Origin: Vibrio sp. HI00D65
GTDB taxonomy: Bacteria > Pseudomonadota > Gammaproteobacteria > Enterobacterales > Vibrionaceae
Length of the DNA: 64,000 nt
Direction of reading: 5' to 3'
Assembly (NCBI RefSeq): GCF_001635455.1
Contig: NZ_LWEH01000159.1
Span: 106,074 to 170,073 of the forward strand
A program made the position numbers and the translations under genes. Shown here one piece after another: positions 14,519 to 23,685 of the stretch (position 1 is its first letter; each line of letters starts with the position of its first letter). The notes beneath the pieces are model-generated. The model saw only the letters and a list, made by a program, of their open reading frames with translations. It made no database searches and was not told the origin of the DNA.

Positions 14519-14914
14519 AGCGTTCGAGTTTTAAGCCTGAATATTGCTGGTGGCCTTTGTATCTTTCTTGCAGTTCTAGGGATTGTATTACCCGTTCTGC
14601 CAACCACTCCATTTCTTCTTCTTGCTAGCGCATGTTTCATGCGAAGCAATCCTAAAGTTAACAAATGGATGCATGAGCACAAAACGCTCGGTCCTCTGTT
14701 AGAAAACTGGTATCAACACGGCGCTGTCACTAAGCAAGTTAAAACGCGTGGCGTATTCTTTATCTTGTTGAGCTTTACGTTATCTATCTACTTTGCTCCA
14801 CTCATTTGGGTCAAGGTTTTCCTAATTTGTGTACTTGTTATTCTTCTCACATGGTTTATGCGACTTCCAACCCATGAGTTGGTTGCTGACAGCAAAGAAA
14901 ATCACTACCATTAA
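14516..14914 (+). CDS. ybaN: YbaN-family (DUF454) inner-membrane protein, apparently started at ATT
   Basis: A 132-residue membrane protein of unknown biochemical role. The family signature LPVLPTTPFLLLA lies at about residues 26-38, followed by the conserved CF(M)RSNPK and a pair of hydrophobic helices near the C-terminus. The signature lies before the first ATG at 14639, so a start there would delete the first helix and the family core. The only plausible initiation point is ATT at 14516 behind a perfect AGGAGG. ATT starts are known for infC and pcnB in E. coli, where IF3 discriminates against them. E. coli ybaN also sits beside apt and dnaX, matching the context here. Confidence 0.85.
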   Translation: MSVRVLSLNIAGGLCIFLAVLGIVLPVLPTTPFLLLASACFMRSNPKVNKWMHEHKTLGPLLENWYQHGAVTKQVKTRGVFFILLSFTLSIYFAPLIWVKVFLICVLVILLTWFMRLPTHELVADSKENHYH

Positions 14915-15075
14915 GCCAGTGTGCCTGCTTGTATAGTGGGCGTTTATTATTTCAGCAATCAGAGTTGTGACTCTCGTTGCAATGAATACCAATCGTACCT
15001 TTCCTTAATTTCAAGCGTTGATGTTTGATTCGTCAACCAGAGTTTGGAAAGCGGCCTAATGAAGTGCATAAGATT

Positions 15076-15621
15076 ATGAACACAGAAAAAATCTCTCTGA
15101 TCAAAGCAAGCATCAAAAGCATTCCTGATTACCCTAAAGCGGGTATTTTGTTCCGTGACGTAACAAGCTTGATGGAAGACCCAGCAGCTTACAAAGCGAC
15201 TATCGAGTTGTTAGCGGAAACATACAAGGACATGGGCTTTACTAAGATCGTTGGTACTGAAGCTCGAGGTTTCCTATTCGGTGCGCCTTTAGCACTAGAA
15301 CTAGGTGTTGGCTTCATTCCTGTGCGTAAGCCGGGCAAACTGCCTCGTGAAACTGTGGCACAATCTTATGAGCTTGAGTACGGTACAGACACGCTAGAAA
15401 TTCATACTGATGCTATCGTTGAAGGCGACAAAGTGCTGATGGTTGATGACCTACTAGCAACTGGCGGTACGATTGAAGCGACAACAAAGTTGATTCGTCA
15501 GCTTGGTGGTGTGGTGGAGCACGCTGCATTTGTAATTAATCTTCCAGAAATCGGTGGTGACAAGCGCTTAGAAGGCTTAGGTCTAGAAGTGTTTAGCATC
15601 TGCGAATTCGACGGCCACTAA
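15076..15621 (+). CDS. apt: Adenine phosphoribosyltransferase
   Basis: Salvages adenine to AMP with PRPP. The 181-residue protein has [10 protein letters not shown], the [10 protein letters not shown] and [10 protein letters not shown] segments, and the PRPP loop [11 protein letters not shown] start it at ATG 15076 ([10 protein letters not shown]), matching the length of E. coli Apt; an in-frame TTG at 15025 would add 17 residues of non-family sequence. It is 18 bases from dnaX and probably in one transcript with it. Confidence 0.96.
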   Translation: MNTEKISLIKASIKSIPDYPKAGILFRDVTSLMEDPAAYKATIELLAETYKDMGFTKIVGTEARGFLFGAPLALELGVGFIPVRKPGKLPRETVAQSYELEYGTDTLEIHTDAIVEGDKVLMVDDLLATGGTIEATTKLIRQLGGVVEHAAFVINLPEIGGDKRLEGLGLEVFSICEFDGH

Positions 15622-15639
15622 TCCTTTTCGGAATTATTC

Positions 15640-17868
15640 ATGAGCTATCTTGCGTTAGCGCGAAAATGGCGACCAACCAAATTCAAAGAAGTGGTTGGTC
15701 AAGCCCATGTTTTAACAGCATTAGAGAATGCCCTTAGCCAAAATAGGTTGCATCACGCGTACCTATTTAGCGGAACACGCGGTGTCGGTAAAACGACCAT
15801 CGGCCGCTTGTTTGCTAAGGGACTTAACTGTGAAACAGGCATTACTTCAACCCCTTGTGGTGAATGTGCAACTTGTAAAGAGATCGATGAAGGTCGCTTT
15901 GTTGACCTGCTAGAGATCGATGCGGCATCACGTACCAAGGTAGAAGATACCCGCGAGCTTCTGGACAATGTTCAGTACAAACCTGCGCGTGGTCGCTTTA
16001 AGGTTTACCTTATCGATGAAGTACACATGCTTTCTAGGCACAGTTTCAACGCGCTTCTAAAGACGTTAGAAGAGCCGCCTGAGTATGTGAAATTCTTGCT
16101 TGCAACGACTGATCCACAAAAACTGCCAGTAACTATCTTGTCGCGTTGTCTGCAGTTCCATTTGAAACCGATCAGCGTTGATAATATTCACGAGCAGCTC
16201 GACCATATTCTTGAACAAGAGAAGGTAACCTTTGAGTCTCGTGCTCTTGGAATGATTGCTCATGCTGCCGACGGTAGTATGCGTGATGCCTTGAGCCTGA
16301 CAGACCAAGCTATCGCATTAGGCAACGGCAATATCTTGACTGATACGGTTGCTCACATGCTTGGCACATTGGATACTGACCAAGCGATCCATCTACTTGA
16401 GGCTATAAGCAGTAAGCAGCCTCAAGAGGCGATGGCTTGTATACAAAACCTTGCTGAGAATGGCGTAGAGTGGGATGGTTTACTGAATCAACTTGCTGCT
16501 CAACTTCATCGTCTCGCCATGTATCAAGCGTTGCCGTCTACCTTAGACAAAGCTCAGCCTGACGCAGAGAAGCTTGAACTGCTTAGCAAAGCGTTAAGCC
16601 CACAAGATATTCAGCTTTATTACCAGATAGTGCTAAAAGGTCGTGAAGACTTACCATTATCGCCAACCGCACGTGTTGGTATTGAGATGGTTGTTTTACG
16701 TATGTTGGCATTTAGGCCTGCAGAGCAAAATGTCGCAACGGCTATCTCTACTCAGTCGACAAGCCCTGTCGCTGCACCGGTTCAGAATCAAGTTCAGTCG
16801 GTTAGTCAACCAGCGCCAACGGCCGCTCCGAGACAGCAGCAGGCTCCTCAAGCGATGCAGCAGCAACCTGTACATCGAGCACTGCAGCAAAGTCCGGCTC
16901 AGTATCCAAATTCGCAAGGCTACTCTGAGCATTCTGGTCATCAAGGTTATCCAGAACAGGATTACCCGCACAACCAGTATGATGCCCCGCCAGCTTATGA
17001 CGAACGTCCAAGCTACGGTTCAGAGCAGTCGATGAGTCCTATGACTCAACAAGCACAGCCTCAGCAGCAAGCGAGCTATCAGAATCAAGCTCCGGCTCAG
17101 CCACAAAATGTTGCACCGTCTGCGCCTGAAGGGCAGCCTGCTCGTCCGGCATCACCTGTCAGTGGTTTACGCCATCAATTACGCTCTCAGCGTAGAGGTA
17201 ACGCAGTACAGGACAGCAAAGGTTCAGCGCCAAAAAAAGCTAAAGCGGCACCAGCTAAAACTTCAGTTCTTGACCGAGTTGCTCAACAACACGGTAGTTC
17301 TGAGCGGGTGTCGCCAGCTTCTTCACCAACCTCTCCGACAGAAAATGTTACCAATGATAATGAACCTTATCGCTGGAAACCGTCTAAACCTGTTGTAAAA
17401 GAGGCGAGTAAAGAGCTTACACCTACTCAGATCAAGCGAGCGCTAGAGCACGTCAAAACGCCAGAAATGGTAGAAAAGTTGCTTAACGAGTCGATTGCTC
17501 AAGATGAGTGGTCTGCCACGATTCAAAAGCTAGAGACAGCTAAGCTTGTTGAACAGTTAGCGTTGAACTCTGTATTTACTAAGAATGATACATCGATAAC
17601 GCTAACCTTGAGATCGAGCCAAGCTCACTTGAAAACGGATCGAGCGCAGAGTGAACTGTTACAGTCTCTCAATACGGTACTCGGAGAAGAGTGTCACTTG
17701 AGCGTCGAAATCGGCGATGGTGGTGAAACACCACTAGAATTACGAGAAAGGCTCTACCAAGGCAAGTTGAAAGACGCGTTTACCAGTTTGGAAAACGATG
17801 CCAACGTACAGTTTATCGAAAGACGCTTCGCTGCAGAGCTCGACAGAGATAGTGTTCGTCCTATCTAA
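15640..17868 (+). CDS. dnaX: DNA polymerase III tau subunit (gamma by possible frameshift)
   Basis: Tau is the clamp-loader ATPase that also joins the polymerase cores and the DnaB helicase. The 742-residue protein has Walker A GTRGVGKTT (45-53), zinc ligands C64, C73, C76, C79, Walker B LIDEVH, sensor motifs, then a long Gln/Pro-rich linker (about 370-500) and a C-terminal domain for DnaB and alpha binding. The linker is longer than in E. coli tau (643 residues). An A7 slippery tract near codon 533 would give a shorter gamma-like product. ybaB and recR follow as in E. coli. Confidence 0.97.
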   Translation: MSYLALARKWRPTKFKEVVGQAHVLTALENALSQNRLHHAYLFSGTRGVGKTTIGRLFAKGLNCETGITSTPCGECATCKEIDEGRFVDLLEIDAASRTKVEDTRELLDNVQYKPARGRFKVYLIDEVHMLSRHSFNALLKTLEEPPEYVKFLLATTDPQKLPVTILSRCLQFHLKPISVDNIHEQLDHILEQEKVTFESRALGMIAHAADGSMRDALSLTDQAIALGNGNILTDTVAHMLGTLDTDQAIHLLEAISSKQPQEAMACIQNLAENGVEWDGLLNQLAAQLHRLAMYQALPSTLDKAQPDAEKLELLSKALSPQDIQLYYQIVLKGREDLPLSPTARVGIEMVVLRMLAFRPAEQNVATAISTQSTSPVAAPVQNQVQSVSQPAPTAAPRQQQAPQAMQQQPVHRALQQSPAQYPNSQGYSEHSGHQGYPEQDYPHNQYDAPPAYDERPSYGSEQSMSPMTQQAQPQQQASYQNQAPAQPQNVAPSAPEGQPARPASPVSGLRHQLRSQRRGNAVQDSKGSAPKKAKAAPAKTSVLDRVAQQHGSSERVSPASSPTSPTENVTNDNEPYRWKPSKPVVKEASKELTPTQIKRALEHVKTPEMVEKLLNESIAQDEWSATIQKLETAKLVEQLALNSVFTKNDTSITLTLRSSQAHLKTDRAQSELLQSLNTVLGEECHLSVEIGDGGETPLELRERLYQGKLKDAFTSLENDANVQFIERRFAAELDRDSVRPI
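17232..17243 (+). other. Candidate programmed -1 frameshift site in dnaX
   Basis: The reading frame is CCA AAA AAA GCT, giving the heptamer A AAA AAA at 17232-17238. After a -1 slip the next codons are AGC TAA, so translation would end one residue later at about 534 residues with the linker and ATPase domains but without the tau C-terminal domain. An AAAGG sequence lies about 10 bases upstream, where E. coli has its stimulatory SD-like element. I do not see a strong downstream hairpin. Confidence 0.55.
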
Positions 17869-18020
17869 CGTTAATTTTGATTTAGTGATGGGCGTATCAT
17901 CTTAGATACGTCGATCGAAGAACTGAACACCGAGGGGTTGAATCACACTGCTTTAACCCCCACTTAAGCGCTTATAGCGTAATAAATTTTAATAAACCAA
18001 TTAGACCAGAGAGTATTAAC

Positions 18021-18350
18021 ATGTTTGGTAAAGGCGGTATGGGCAACATGATGAAGCAAGCCCAGCAAATGCAAGAGCGCATGCAAAAGCTTCAAGAAGA
18101 AATCGCAAATATGGAAGTAACAGGTGAATCTGGTGCTGGCCTTGTAAAAGTAACAATCACTGGTAGCCACAGCGTTCGCCGTGTTGATATCGATGAAAGC
18201 CTAATGGAAGACGATAAAGAGATGCTTGAAGATCTTATCGCTGCTGCTTTCAACGATGCGGCTCGTCGTGTTGAAGAAACTCAAAAAGAAAAAATGGCTA
18301 GCATCACTGGCGGAATGCAACTTCCACCAGGCATGAAGATGCCTTTCTAA
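18021..18350 (+). CDS. ybaB: YbaB/EbfC nucleoid-associated protein
   Basis: A small dimeric DNA-binding protein thought to shape the nucleoid. It has 109 residues: a Met/Gln-rich N-terminal helix ([18 protein letters not shown]), the central beta region ([17 protein letters not shown]) and the C-terminal PPGMKMPF. It lies between dnaX and recR as in most gammaproteobacteria. The 152-base gap before it holds two small inverted repeats (GTATC/GATAC near 17894-17909 and GGGGTT/AACCCC near 17934-17960) of unknown role, perhaps a leader structure. Confidence 0.96.
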   Translation: MFGKGGMGNMMKQAQQMQERMQKLQEEIANMEVTGESGAGLVKVTITGSHSVRRVDIDESLMEDDKEMLEDLIAAAFNDAARRVEETQKEKMASITGGMQLPPGMKMPF

Positions 18351-18422
18351 GCGACTTATTTCTAAGGGTTCGTTCTTGCCTTACTTGAGCGGACCGTTAT
18401 TTGAAAATTAGAACGGTTAAAT

Positions 18423-19022
18423 ATGCGTACCAGTCATATGCTGGAGCATTTGATGGAGGCCTTACGTTGTCTACCTGGGGTTGGTCCCAAGTCGGCGCAG
18501 CGTATGGCCTTTCATTTGTTACAGCGCGATAGAAAAGGCGGCCTTCAGTTGGCTGATGCTCTTAGCCAAGCAATGACAGAAATTGGCCATTGCAATGAGT
18601 GTCGTACTTTTACTGAAGAAGATACCTGCCACATTTGTACCAACCCTAAACGTCAGGAAAATGGTCAAATCTGTGTAGTAGAAAGCCCAGCTGATATTGC
18701 AGCTATCGAAGCAACTGGCCAATACTCTGGTCGTTACTTTGTGCTTATGGGGCACCTTTCACCACTTGATGGTATTGGTCCAAGTGACATCGGCCTCGAT
18801 GTTTTGGACTACCGCCTACGTCGTGGTGATATCTCTGAAGTAATCCTAGCGACTAACCCAACTGTTGAAGGGGAAGCGACAGCGCATTACATTGCTGAGC
18901 TGTGTAATGCCCATGAAGTGAACGCTAGCCGAATCGCTCATGGTGTTCCCGTTGGTGGTGAGCTAGAACTGGTGGATGGCACCACGCTTTCACACTCATT
19001 ACTCGGTCGTCATAAGATCTAA
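18423..19022 (+). CDS. recR: Recombination protein RecR
   Basis: With RecO (and RecF) it loads RecA onto SSB-coated gaps. The 199 residues show the helix-hairpin-helix [13 protein letters not shown] near residues 16-28, a four-cysteine zinc finger (CNEC...CHIC, from about residue 57), and the Toprim domain with VVESPAD and [11 protein letters not shown]. It follows ybaB after 72 bases and ends in a terminator. Confidence 0.97.
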   Translation: MRTSHMLEHLMEALRCLPGVGPKSAQRMAFHLLQRDRKGGLQLADALSQAMTEIGHCNECRTFTEEDTCHICTNPKRQENGQICVVESPADIAAIEATGQYSGRYFVLMGHLSPLDGIGPSDIGLDVLDYRLRRGDISEVILATNPTVEGEATAHYIAELCNAHEVNASRIAHGVPVGGELELVDGTTLSHSLLGRHKI

Positions 19023-19061
19023 AAAAGCCGCTTGGTGAATCATCACTAAGCGACTTTTTCG
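19020..19061 (+). terminator. Terminator after recR
   Basis: Long stem AAAAGCCGCTTGGTGA/TCACTAAGCGACTTTT with two wobble pairs, a short loop and a T run, directly at the recR stop. It separates recR from the pseudogene on the other strand. Confidence 0.88.
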
Positions 19062-19102
19062 TTTATTATTTACAGCTTATTTTATCCAACTCTTCTCAGA
19101 GC

Positions 19103-19767
19103 TTAATACGAGCCTCGAACGGTTTTGTATATTACCGCACCGATCACCGCACCAATAATTGGAGCAATCCAGAATAGCCATAGTTGAGAAACGGCCCAGT
19201 CACCAACAAATACCGCTACACCGGTACTCCGAGCTGGTTTCACAGAGGTATTGGTTACTGGAATACTTATAAGGTGAATCAAGGTTAAACAGAGACCAAT
19301 CGCGATGGGTGCAAATCCCGCGGGTGCTTTAGAATCAGTCGCTCCCATATACCATGGTCATCACCACCTCACAGGCCAGTGCTGCGGTTAGTGAGTAACC
19401 AACGGGAGACTACTCTCCAAAGCCATTAGACGCGAAACCTGACGAAACAGCATCAAAGCCAGCTTGGCCGGAGGCAATCACAAATAATACGCCGCCAGCA
19501 ATAATGCCGCCGAGTACTTGAGCAATGATGTAAGGGACAACATCTTTGGCATAAAACGACCATCTGTCCAAAGGCCTATAGTGACAGCTGGGTTGAGGTG
19601 GCAACCGGATATATGCCCAATAGCGAAAGCCATGGTGAGTAAGGTTGAACCAAAGGCAAGAGAGACCCCTAGTAGGCTAATGCCTGTATCGGGAAAAGCG
19701 GCGGCTAAGACGGCACTACTACAATCAACCAAAACGTACCAAACATTTCTGCTATATACCTATTCAT
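19103..19767 (-). pseudogene. aqpZ: Aquaporin Z, broken by frameshifts, a stop and a deletion
   Basis: Pieces of an AqpZ water channel appear in order in different frames. From the ATG at 19767 comes [14 protein letters not shown]. The frame then shifts to [13 protein letters not shown] through [17 protein letters not shown], shifts again to [14 protein letters not shown]...GFASNGFGE, and reaches a stop where the family has EHSPGGYS. A short SPVGYSLTAALA piece has lost most of the fourth helix. Finally [17 protein letters not shown]...[11 protein letters not shown] runs to the stop at 19103. The first NPA box is intact but the second is KPA. At least three lesions mean no functional channel. 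Confidence 0.92.
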
Positions 19768-19869
19768 AACGATCTTTATTAATCTGTACCAGTATCGAGA
19801 AGATAGTTTAGATTTTGCAAAATTGTAAAATCTTGGGCATATAGATGTCAGAAAATGGAAGAGGTATGA

Positions 19870-20118
19870 CTAAGTGATTGCCTCAAGTTCGATTAAGTTG
19901 TCGAGTGCTTCTTGATCGGTTTTGCCGCAAATAACAGGGCAAGCTTTGAATTGATGACACACTTTAGGACGTGAGTCTTGACCAAACAGTTTACAAAGAT
20001 TCTTATCGTTTAATTGAATGCAGCGTACACCCGCAGGCTTACCATTCGGCATTCCAGGAATAGCAGACGTAATACTCGGAGCAATACAGCATGCTCCACA
20101 ACCTAGGCGACATTCCAT
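19870..20118 (-). CDS. yeiW: YeiW-type cysteine-cluster protein (UPF0153)
   Basis: An 82-residue protein rich in cysteines, beginning MECRLGCGACCIAPSITS and containing GMPNGKPAG and RPKVCHQFKACP; this is the E. coli YeiW pattern. Function is unknown; the CxxGxCC arrangement suggests metal or Fe-S binding. I start it at the ATG at 20118. The frame stays open upstream to 20298, but the extra residues are unlike the family. It diverges from ycgN, another cysteine-cluster family member, with 159 bases between them. Confidence 0.88.
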   Translation of the reverse strand: MECRLGCGACCIAPSITSAIPGMPNGKPAGVRCIQLNDKNLCKLFGQDSRPKVCHQFKACPVICGKTDQEALDNLIELEAIT

Positions 20119-20277
20119 CAAATTAAACTCACTAAATAACAGGGTGCGCGATAGTAGCAAAAAATAATGGGAGTGACAGCTATTGATTGGATCACATAAT
20201 GAACAATTTTTATCCTTGAACTTTTTATGGGCTAACGGTATAACACGCACCCCAGTAAAAGAGTAAGAAGCAATCCT

Positions 20278-20718
20278 ATGACGAATCCATTTTGGCAAGA
20301 AAAGACACTAGAGCAGATGTCCGAGCAAGAGTGGGAATCTCTGTGCGATGGTTGTGGTAAGTGTTGCCTACATAAGCTTATGGATGAAGATAGCGATGAA
20401 GTTTACTACACCAATGTGGCGTGCAGCTGGCTGAATGACAAAACGTGTTCTTGTAAGGACTACCCAAACCGTTTCACTTCAGGTGAAGAGTGTTTGAAGC
20501 TGACTCGTGACAAGATCGACGAGTTCCATTGGCTACCGGATACTTGTGCTTACCGTCTTCTATCCGAGTCTAAGCAGATCCCAGAGTGGCACCCATTAAT
20601 CACTGGTTCTAAGTCTGAAATGCACGCTGCGGGTGAAAGCGTTCGAAACAAAGTCGTGTACGAAATTGATGTTGTGGATTGGGAAGACCACATCCTTAAC
20701 CATCCAAATCGCTCGTAG
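20278..20718 (+). CDS. ycgN: YcgN family cysteine-cluster protein (UPF0260)
   Basis: A 146-residue cytoplasmic protein with [12 protein letters not shown] near residue 23 and further cysteines ([22 protein letters not shown]), the pattern of the YkgJ/YcgN putative zinc- or iron-chelating domain. Its biochemical role is not known. It is a single gene with a terminator behind it and lies divergent to yeiW. Confidence 0.93.
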   Translation: MTNPFWQEKTLEQMSEQEWESLCDGCGKCCLHKLMDEDSDEVYYTNVACSWLNDKTCSCKDYPNRFTSGEECLKLTRDKIDEFHWLPDTCAYRLLSESKQIPEWHPLITGSKSEMHAAGESVRNKVVYEIDVVDWEDHILNHPNRS

Positions 20719-20727
20719 ATGCATTTT

Positions 20728-20761
20728 AACAAGCCTTTCATAGTGAAGGGCTTGTTTCTTT
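20728..20761 (+). terminator. Terminator after ycgN
   Basis: Thirteen-pair stem AACAAGCCTTTCA/TGAAGGGCTTGTT with one wobble and a TAG loop, followed by TCTTTTG. It lies 10 bases after the stop. Confidence 0.8.
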
Positions 20762-21082
20762 TGTGAGGGAATGAATCTTGTTTTAGATTTATCAAAGCAG
20801 TGTAGATAAATAATGCAACTATTACAGATGCTATGAGAATTGCGGGGTTTAAAAAGGACGAATGACTTTTATAGATTCAAGTCTAACTAAGGAAAATTAG
20901 AAGTGACATCGCCCACTTCTTAATCATCAGAGGGAAGTTTGGGCCTTAATGGGAACTTTTGCATTTAATTAACTCAATGCTGCTCGGTTTTTTGACTTGT
21001 GCTGTAAACTTAAAGTATTAAATCATCACTGTTTACATCGCCGTTTTGAATTATTACAGGTTGAGAATCTTACGAGGTGAAA
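20762..21082. other. Intergenic region before the MscS-type channel
   Basis: AT-rich DNA with no convincing frame. It presumably holds the promoter of the channel gene; GAGG at 21074-21077 is that gene's ribosome site. I see no repeat or RNA gene. Confidence 0.5.
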
Positions 21083-22774
21083 ATGAAGTTATTGTCTCCA
21101 GTGAAAGTACATCTTACACCCTTGTTGCTTTTAATTACGTTTTTGGCTTTAAGCTCGTATTCTTTCCTTGTTCAAGCAACGGAAAGTGGTGATGCAATAG
21201 CAAAGTTACCAAAGGTTTCTGCCGCGGAAAAGGCTATTAATAATATAAACCAAGACATTATTGATTTGTCTGAAAGTTTAAAGTTAGCAAGTGGTGACGA
21301 GCGTGATGCGCTGCAACTACAACTTTTCCAAAAAAATGAGGAGTTGAGAAGTCGCCTTTTGACCGCAATAAATAATAAATCGATTCCCCATGAACAGCTC
21401 ATCAAATTAGTACAAATTCAAGAAAAATACTCAAAGGATTCTGTTGCCTACCTTGATGATAAGATCAAAAAGTTGAACGAAGATCTTAACTCCACGAAAG
21501 GCGAGAGGAAGCTCGCATTAGTCAACGAGTACCGTGAACTTCAGCAATATTTGGATGTTAGCTACGAGTCCCGTTGGCAAAATTTAAATTGGTTGAGGGT
21601 GCTGGGTGTCCAGGACGAAGATGCGGACGTTGATCTGAAAGAGGGTGTTGATAAGCGTATGCGAATGCTATCTGCATCGATTCAGTACCTGAAGCAGCAA
21701 AGTGAGGTCATCAACTCACAAGTTTCCTCAAGCCCAGAAACAGAAAAAGCAACTTTGCAGTTAAGCCAATTAATCGTAAAACAGCGCTTAAATATTGCTA
21801 CAGAAAGTTTGCGTTCGCTTATTTCAATTGGCGATGAAGTTGATATTGAGACGTCGGAGTACAAACGTCAGATTTTCGAGGTAACCGGTAGCATCACCCA
21901 TGATTTACTTAATAAAAAAGTTATTCTGTCTATTTTAAGTCATTGGTCAAATTCAGCTATCGACTGGTTGGCAGACAATGCACCGCAACACATCTTTCAG
22001 CTGTTTGTGTTTGCTCTGATTCTTTTGATTGCCCGTGTTTTAGCGAGATTAACCCGCAAGGTAGTGAGTAAAACGGTTGCATCGAAGAACCTAAAAATGT
22101 CGCATTTGATGCAAGACTTCTTTATCTCAATGTCGGGCAAAGGAGTATGGGTCATTGGTATCATGGTTGGCTTATCACAAATCGGTCTTAACCTCGCTCC
22201 AATCCTTACCGGTTTCGGTATTGCTGGTGTGATCATCGGCTTTGCATTGCAAGATACGCTATCGAACTTTGCAGCGGGTATGATGCTGCTTATTTACCGT
22301 CCGTTTGATGTCGGTGATTTTGTTTATGCTGGTGGTGTTGATGGTAAAGTTAGCCACATGAGCTTGGTAAACACTACTATCCGAACGTTCGACAACCAAA
22401 TCATCATCGTGCCAAACAGCAAGATCTGGGGTGATGTGATCAAGAACGTGACGCACGAACGTACTCGTCGTGTTGATATGGTATTTGGTATTGGTTACGC
22501 AGATGACCTGCTAAAAGCAGAAGGAGTGTTGAACGATATTCTTACTTCACACCCATCAGTACTGCGCTCACCAGAGCCAAACATTAAGGTGCACACGTTA
22601 AATACTTCATCAGTGGACTTTATTGTTCGGCCTTGGGTGAAGACTGACGATTACTGGGATGTGTATTGGGATGTGACTAAAGAAGTGAAACTGCGTTTCG
22701 ATCGTGAAGGCATTTCGATTCCATTCCCACAGCAAGATGTGCATCTGCATATGGTAGAAAAGAAAGAGTCGTAA
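21083..22774 (+). CDS. MscS-family mechanosensitive channel with long periplasmic N-terminus
   Basis: Such channels open under membrane tension and release solutes on osmotic downshock. The 563-residue protein has a signal peptide (about 1-35), a helical coiled-coil-rich periplasmic domain (about 40-290), membrane helices from about 300, then the MscS core: GFGIAGVIIGFALQDTLSNF pore helix (about 375-395), YRPFDVGDFV beta domain and a C-terminal alpha/beta cage ending PFPQQDVH. I start at ATG 21083, five bases after GAGG; a GTG at 21077 is also in frame. It is larger than MscS (286) and closer in size to the YbdG/YnaI/MscM types, so no specific symbol is given. Confidence 0.92.
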   Translation: MKLLSPVKVHLTPLLLLITFLALSSYSFLVQATESGDAIAKLPKVSAAEKAINNINQDIIDLSESLKLASGDERDALQLQLFQKNEELRSRLLTAINNKSIPHEQLIKLVQIQEKYSKDSVAYLDDKIKKLNEDLNSTKGERKLALVNEYRELQQYLDVSYESRWQNLNWLRVLGVQDEDADVDLKEGVDKRMRMLSASIQYLKQQSEVINSQVSSSPETEKATLQLSQLIVKQRLNIATESLRSLISIGDEVDIETSEYKRQIFEVTGSITHDLLNKKVILSILSHWSNSAIDWLADNAPQHIFQLFVFALILLIARVLARLTRKVVSKTVASKNLKMSHLMQDFFISMSGKGVWVIGIMVGLSQIGLNLAPILTGFGIAGVIIGFALQDTLSNFAAGMMLLIYRPFDVGDFVYAGGVDGKVSHMSLVNTTIRTFDNQIIIVPNSKIWGDVIKNVTHERTRRVDMVFGIGYADDLLKAEGVLNDILTSHPSVLRSPEPNIKVHTLNTSSVDFIVRPWVKTDDYWDVYWDVTKEVKLRFDREGISIPFPQQDVHLHMVEKKES

Positions 22775-22807
22775 GCTTTGTCTGTTATCTATCCAATAAA
22801 TTTTACC

Positions 22808-22845
22808 AACAAAAAAAGGCGCTCAACATGAGCGCTTTTTTGTTG
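22808..22845. terminator. Bidirectional terminator between the channel gene and the monooxygenase gene
   Basis: Stem GCGCTCA/TGAGCGC extended by A/T pairs on both sides, with a 3-base loop and T runs on both strands. It serves two convergent genes. Confidence 0.9.
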
Positions 22846-22867
22846 GTTCATCGATAGGGCTTCAAGA

Positions 22868-23152
22868 TTAGATCTCGTTGAAGAAAGTGATTGTTGGTTC
22901 ACAGACAAGTAAGCCATCAATCTCAGCCAGAAGCGATTGAAAATGTGCCGTGTTGCAATGTGCGTCAAACGCAGCTTGGTCTGCAAACTGCTCTTGGAAC
23001 AAGAATTGGCTTGGATCGTTTTTATCTTGGAACAATTGGTAGCGTAGGCAGCCGGTCTCGTTTCGAGTCGGTTCTAGCATGGCTTCTAGCGCTTGCTTAA
23101 GTTGTGTAATGGTGTCTATTTTTGCGTGAAATGCAGCAGTTAAATGAATCAT
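22868..23152 (-). CDS. Antibiotic-biosynthesis-monooxygenase (ABM/YgiN) domain protein
   Basis: A 94-residue single-domain protein of the ferredoxin-like ABM fold, with the family pattern TRNETGCLRYQLFQD...FLFQEQFADQAAFDAH and a C-terminal beta strand. Relatives act as cofactor-free quinol or small-molecule monooxygenases; the substrate here is unknown. The start is the ATG at 23152 (MIHLTAAFHAK); the frame stays open further upstream only over DNA that overlaps the next gene. A 6-bp inverted repeat (GGTATC/GATACC, 23183-23203) lies in the gap to the VOC gene. The two genes probably form one operon. Confidence 0.88.
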   Translation of the reverse strand: MIHLTAAFHAKIDTITQLKQALEAMLEPTRNETGCLRYQLFQDKNDPSQFLFQEQFADQAAFDAHCNTAHFQSLLAEIDGLLVCEPTITFFNEI

Positions 23153-23207
23153 AGTTGTATTTACTTCTTTGTTGTTATGGAAGGTATCTTTATGACTGAT
23201 ACCGTTA

Positions 23208-23603
23208 CTAAAGGTATCGACCTTGACGCTGCAGAAACTCAATTTTGTAGCCGTCCGGATCAGTAATGAAGAAAAATGTCGCCAAGTGTCTTTCCTGATG
23301 ATAAAAGACTTTGATGCCACTGGTTTCAATATCCAGTGAGGTGAGGTGTCGGTGAGTTGCGGCAATGTCTTTTACACTGACAGCAAGATGACCATAGCCA
23401 TTGCCGTGTGTGTAAGGCTCGCTTTGATCGTGATTATGGGTGAGCTCTAGCTCGAAGTCCGTTTCGGGATTGGCTAGATAAGTAAGAGAAAAGCCGTCGA
23501 ATACGTATTGTTCTTTGATTTCTAGCTCAAGTGCGTCACGGTAAAACTTAAGGGAACGCTCCAGATCACTTACGCGGATCATGGTATGAATCATTTTTGT
23601 CAT
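23208..23603 (-). CDS. Glyoxalase I-like VOC-family protein
   Basis: A 131-residue vicinal-oxygen-chelate protein close to lactoylglutathione lyase, which detoxifies methylglyoxal-glutathione. It starts MTKMIHTMIRVSDLERSLKFY, with H6 as first metal ligand. FELELTHN supplies a Glu, YGHLAVSV a His, and DPDGYKIEFL the last Glu, so the full ligand set is visible. Sequence between the ligands is diverged from typical GloA, so this may be a paralogue with another substrate. AAGGAG stands six bases before the ATG. Confidence 0.85.
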   Translation of the reverse strand: MTKMIHTMIRVSDLERSLKFYRDALELEIKEQYVFDGFSLTYLANPETDFELELTHNHDQSEPYTHGNGYGHLAVSVKDIAATHRHLTSLDIETSGIKVFYHQERHLATFFFITDPDGYKIEFLQRQGRYL

Positions 23604-23685
23604 GAGTACTCCTTAATATCGCGCTAAGACTAATTGGTTTTAGCGCGCAATAGGTAGTACTCGGGTACGACAATAAAATTAGGGC

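Noticed and set aside
17869..18020. Possible 4.5S SRP RNA near ybaB
   Set aside because: The universal GGAAGGAAGCA-type loop sequence is absent; only short inverted repeats are present.
20119..20298. N-terminal extension of the YeiW-like protein
   Set aside because: The extra residues do not resemble the family and overlap the ycgN start; the ATG at 20118 begins the conserved sequence.
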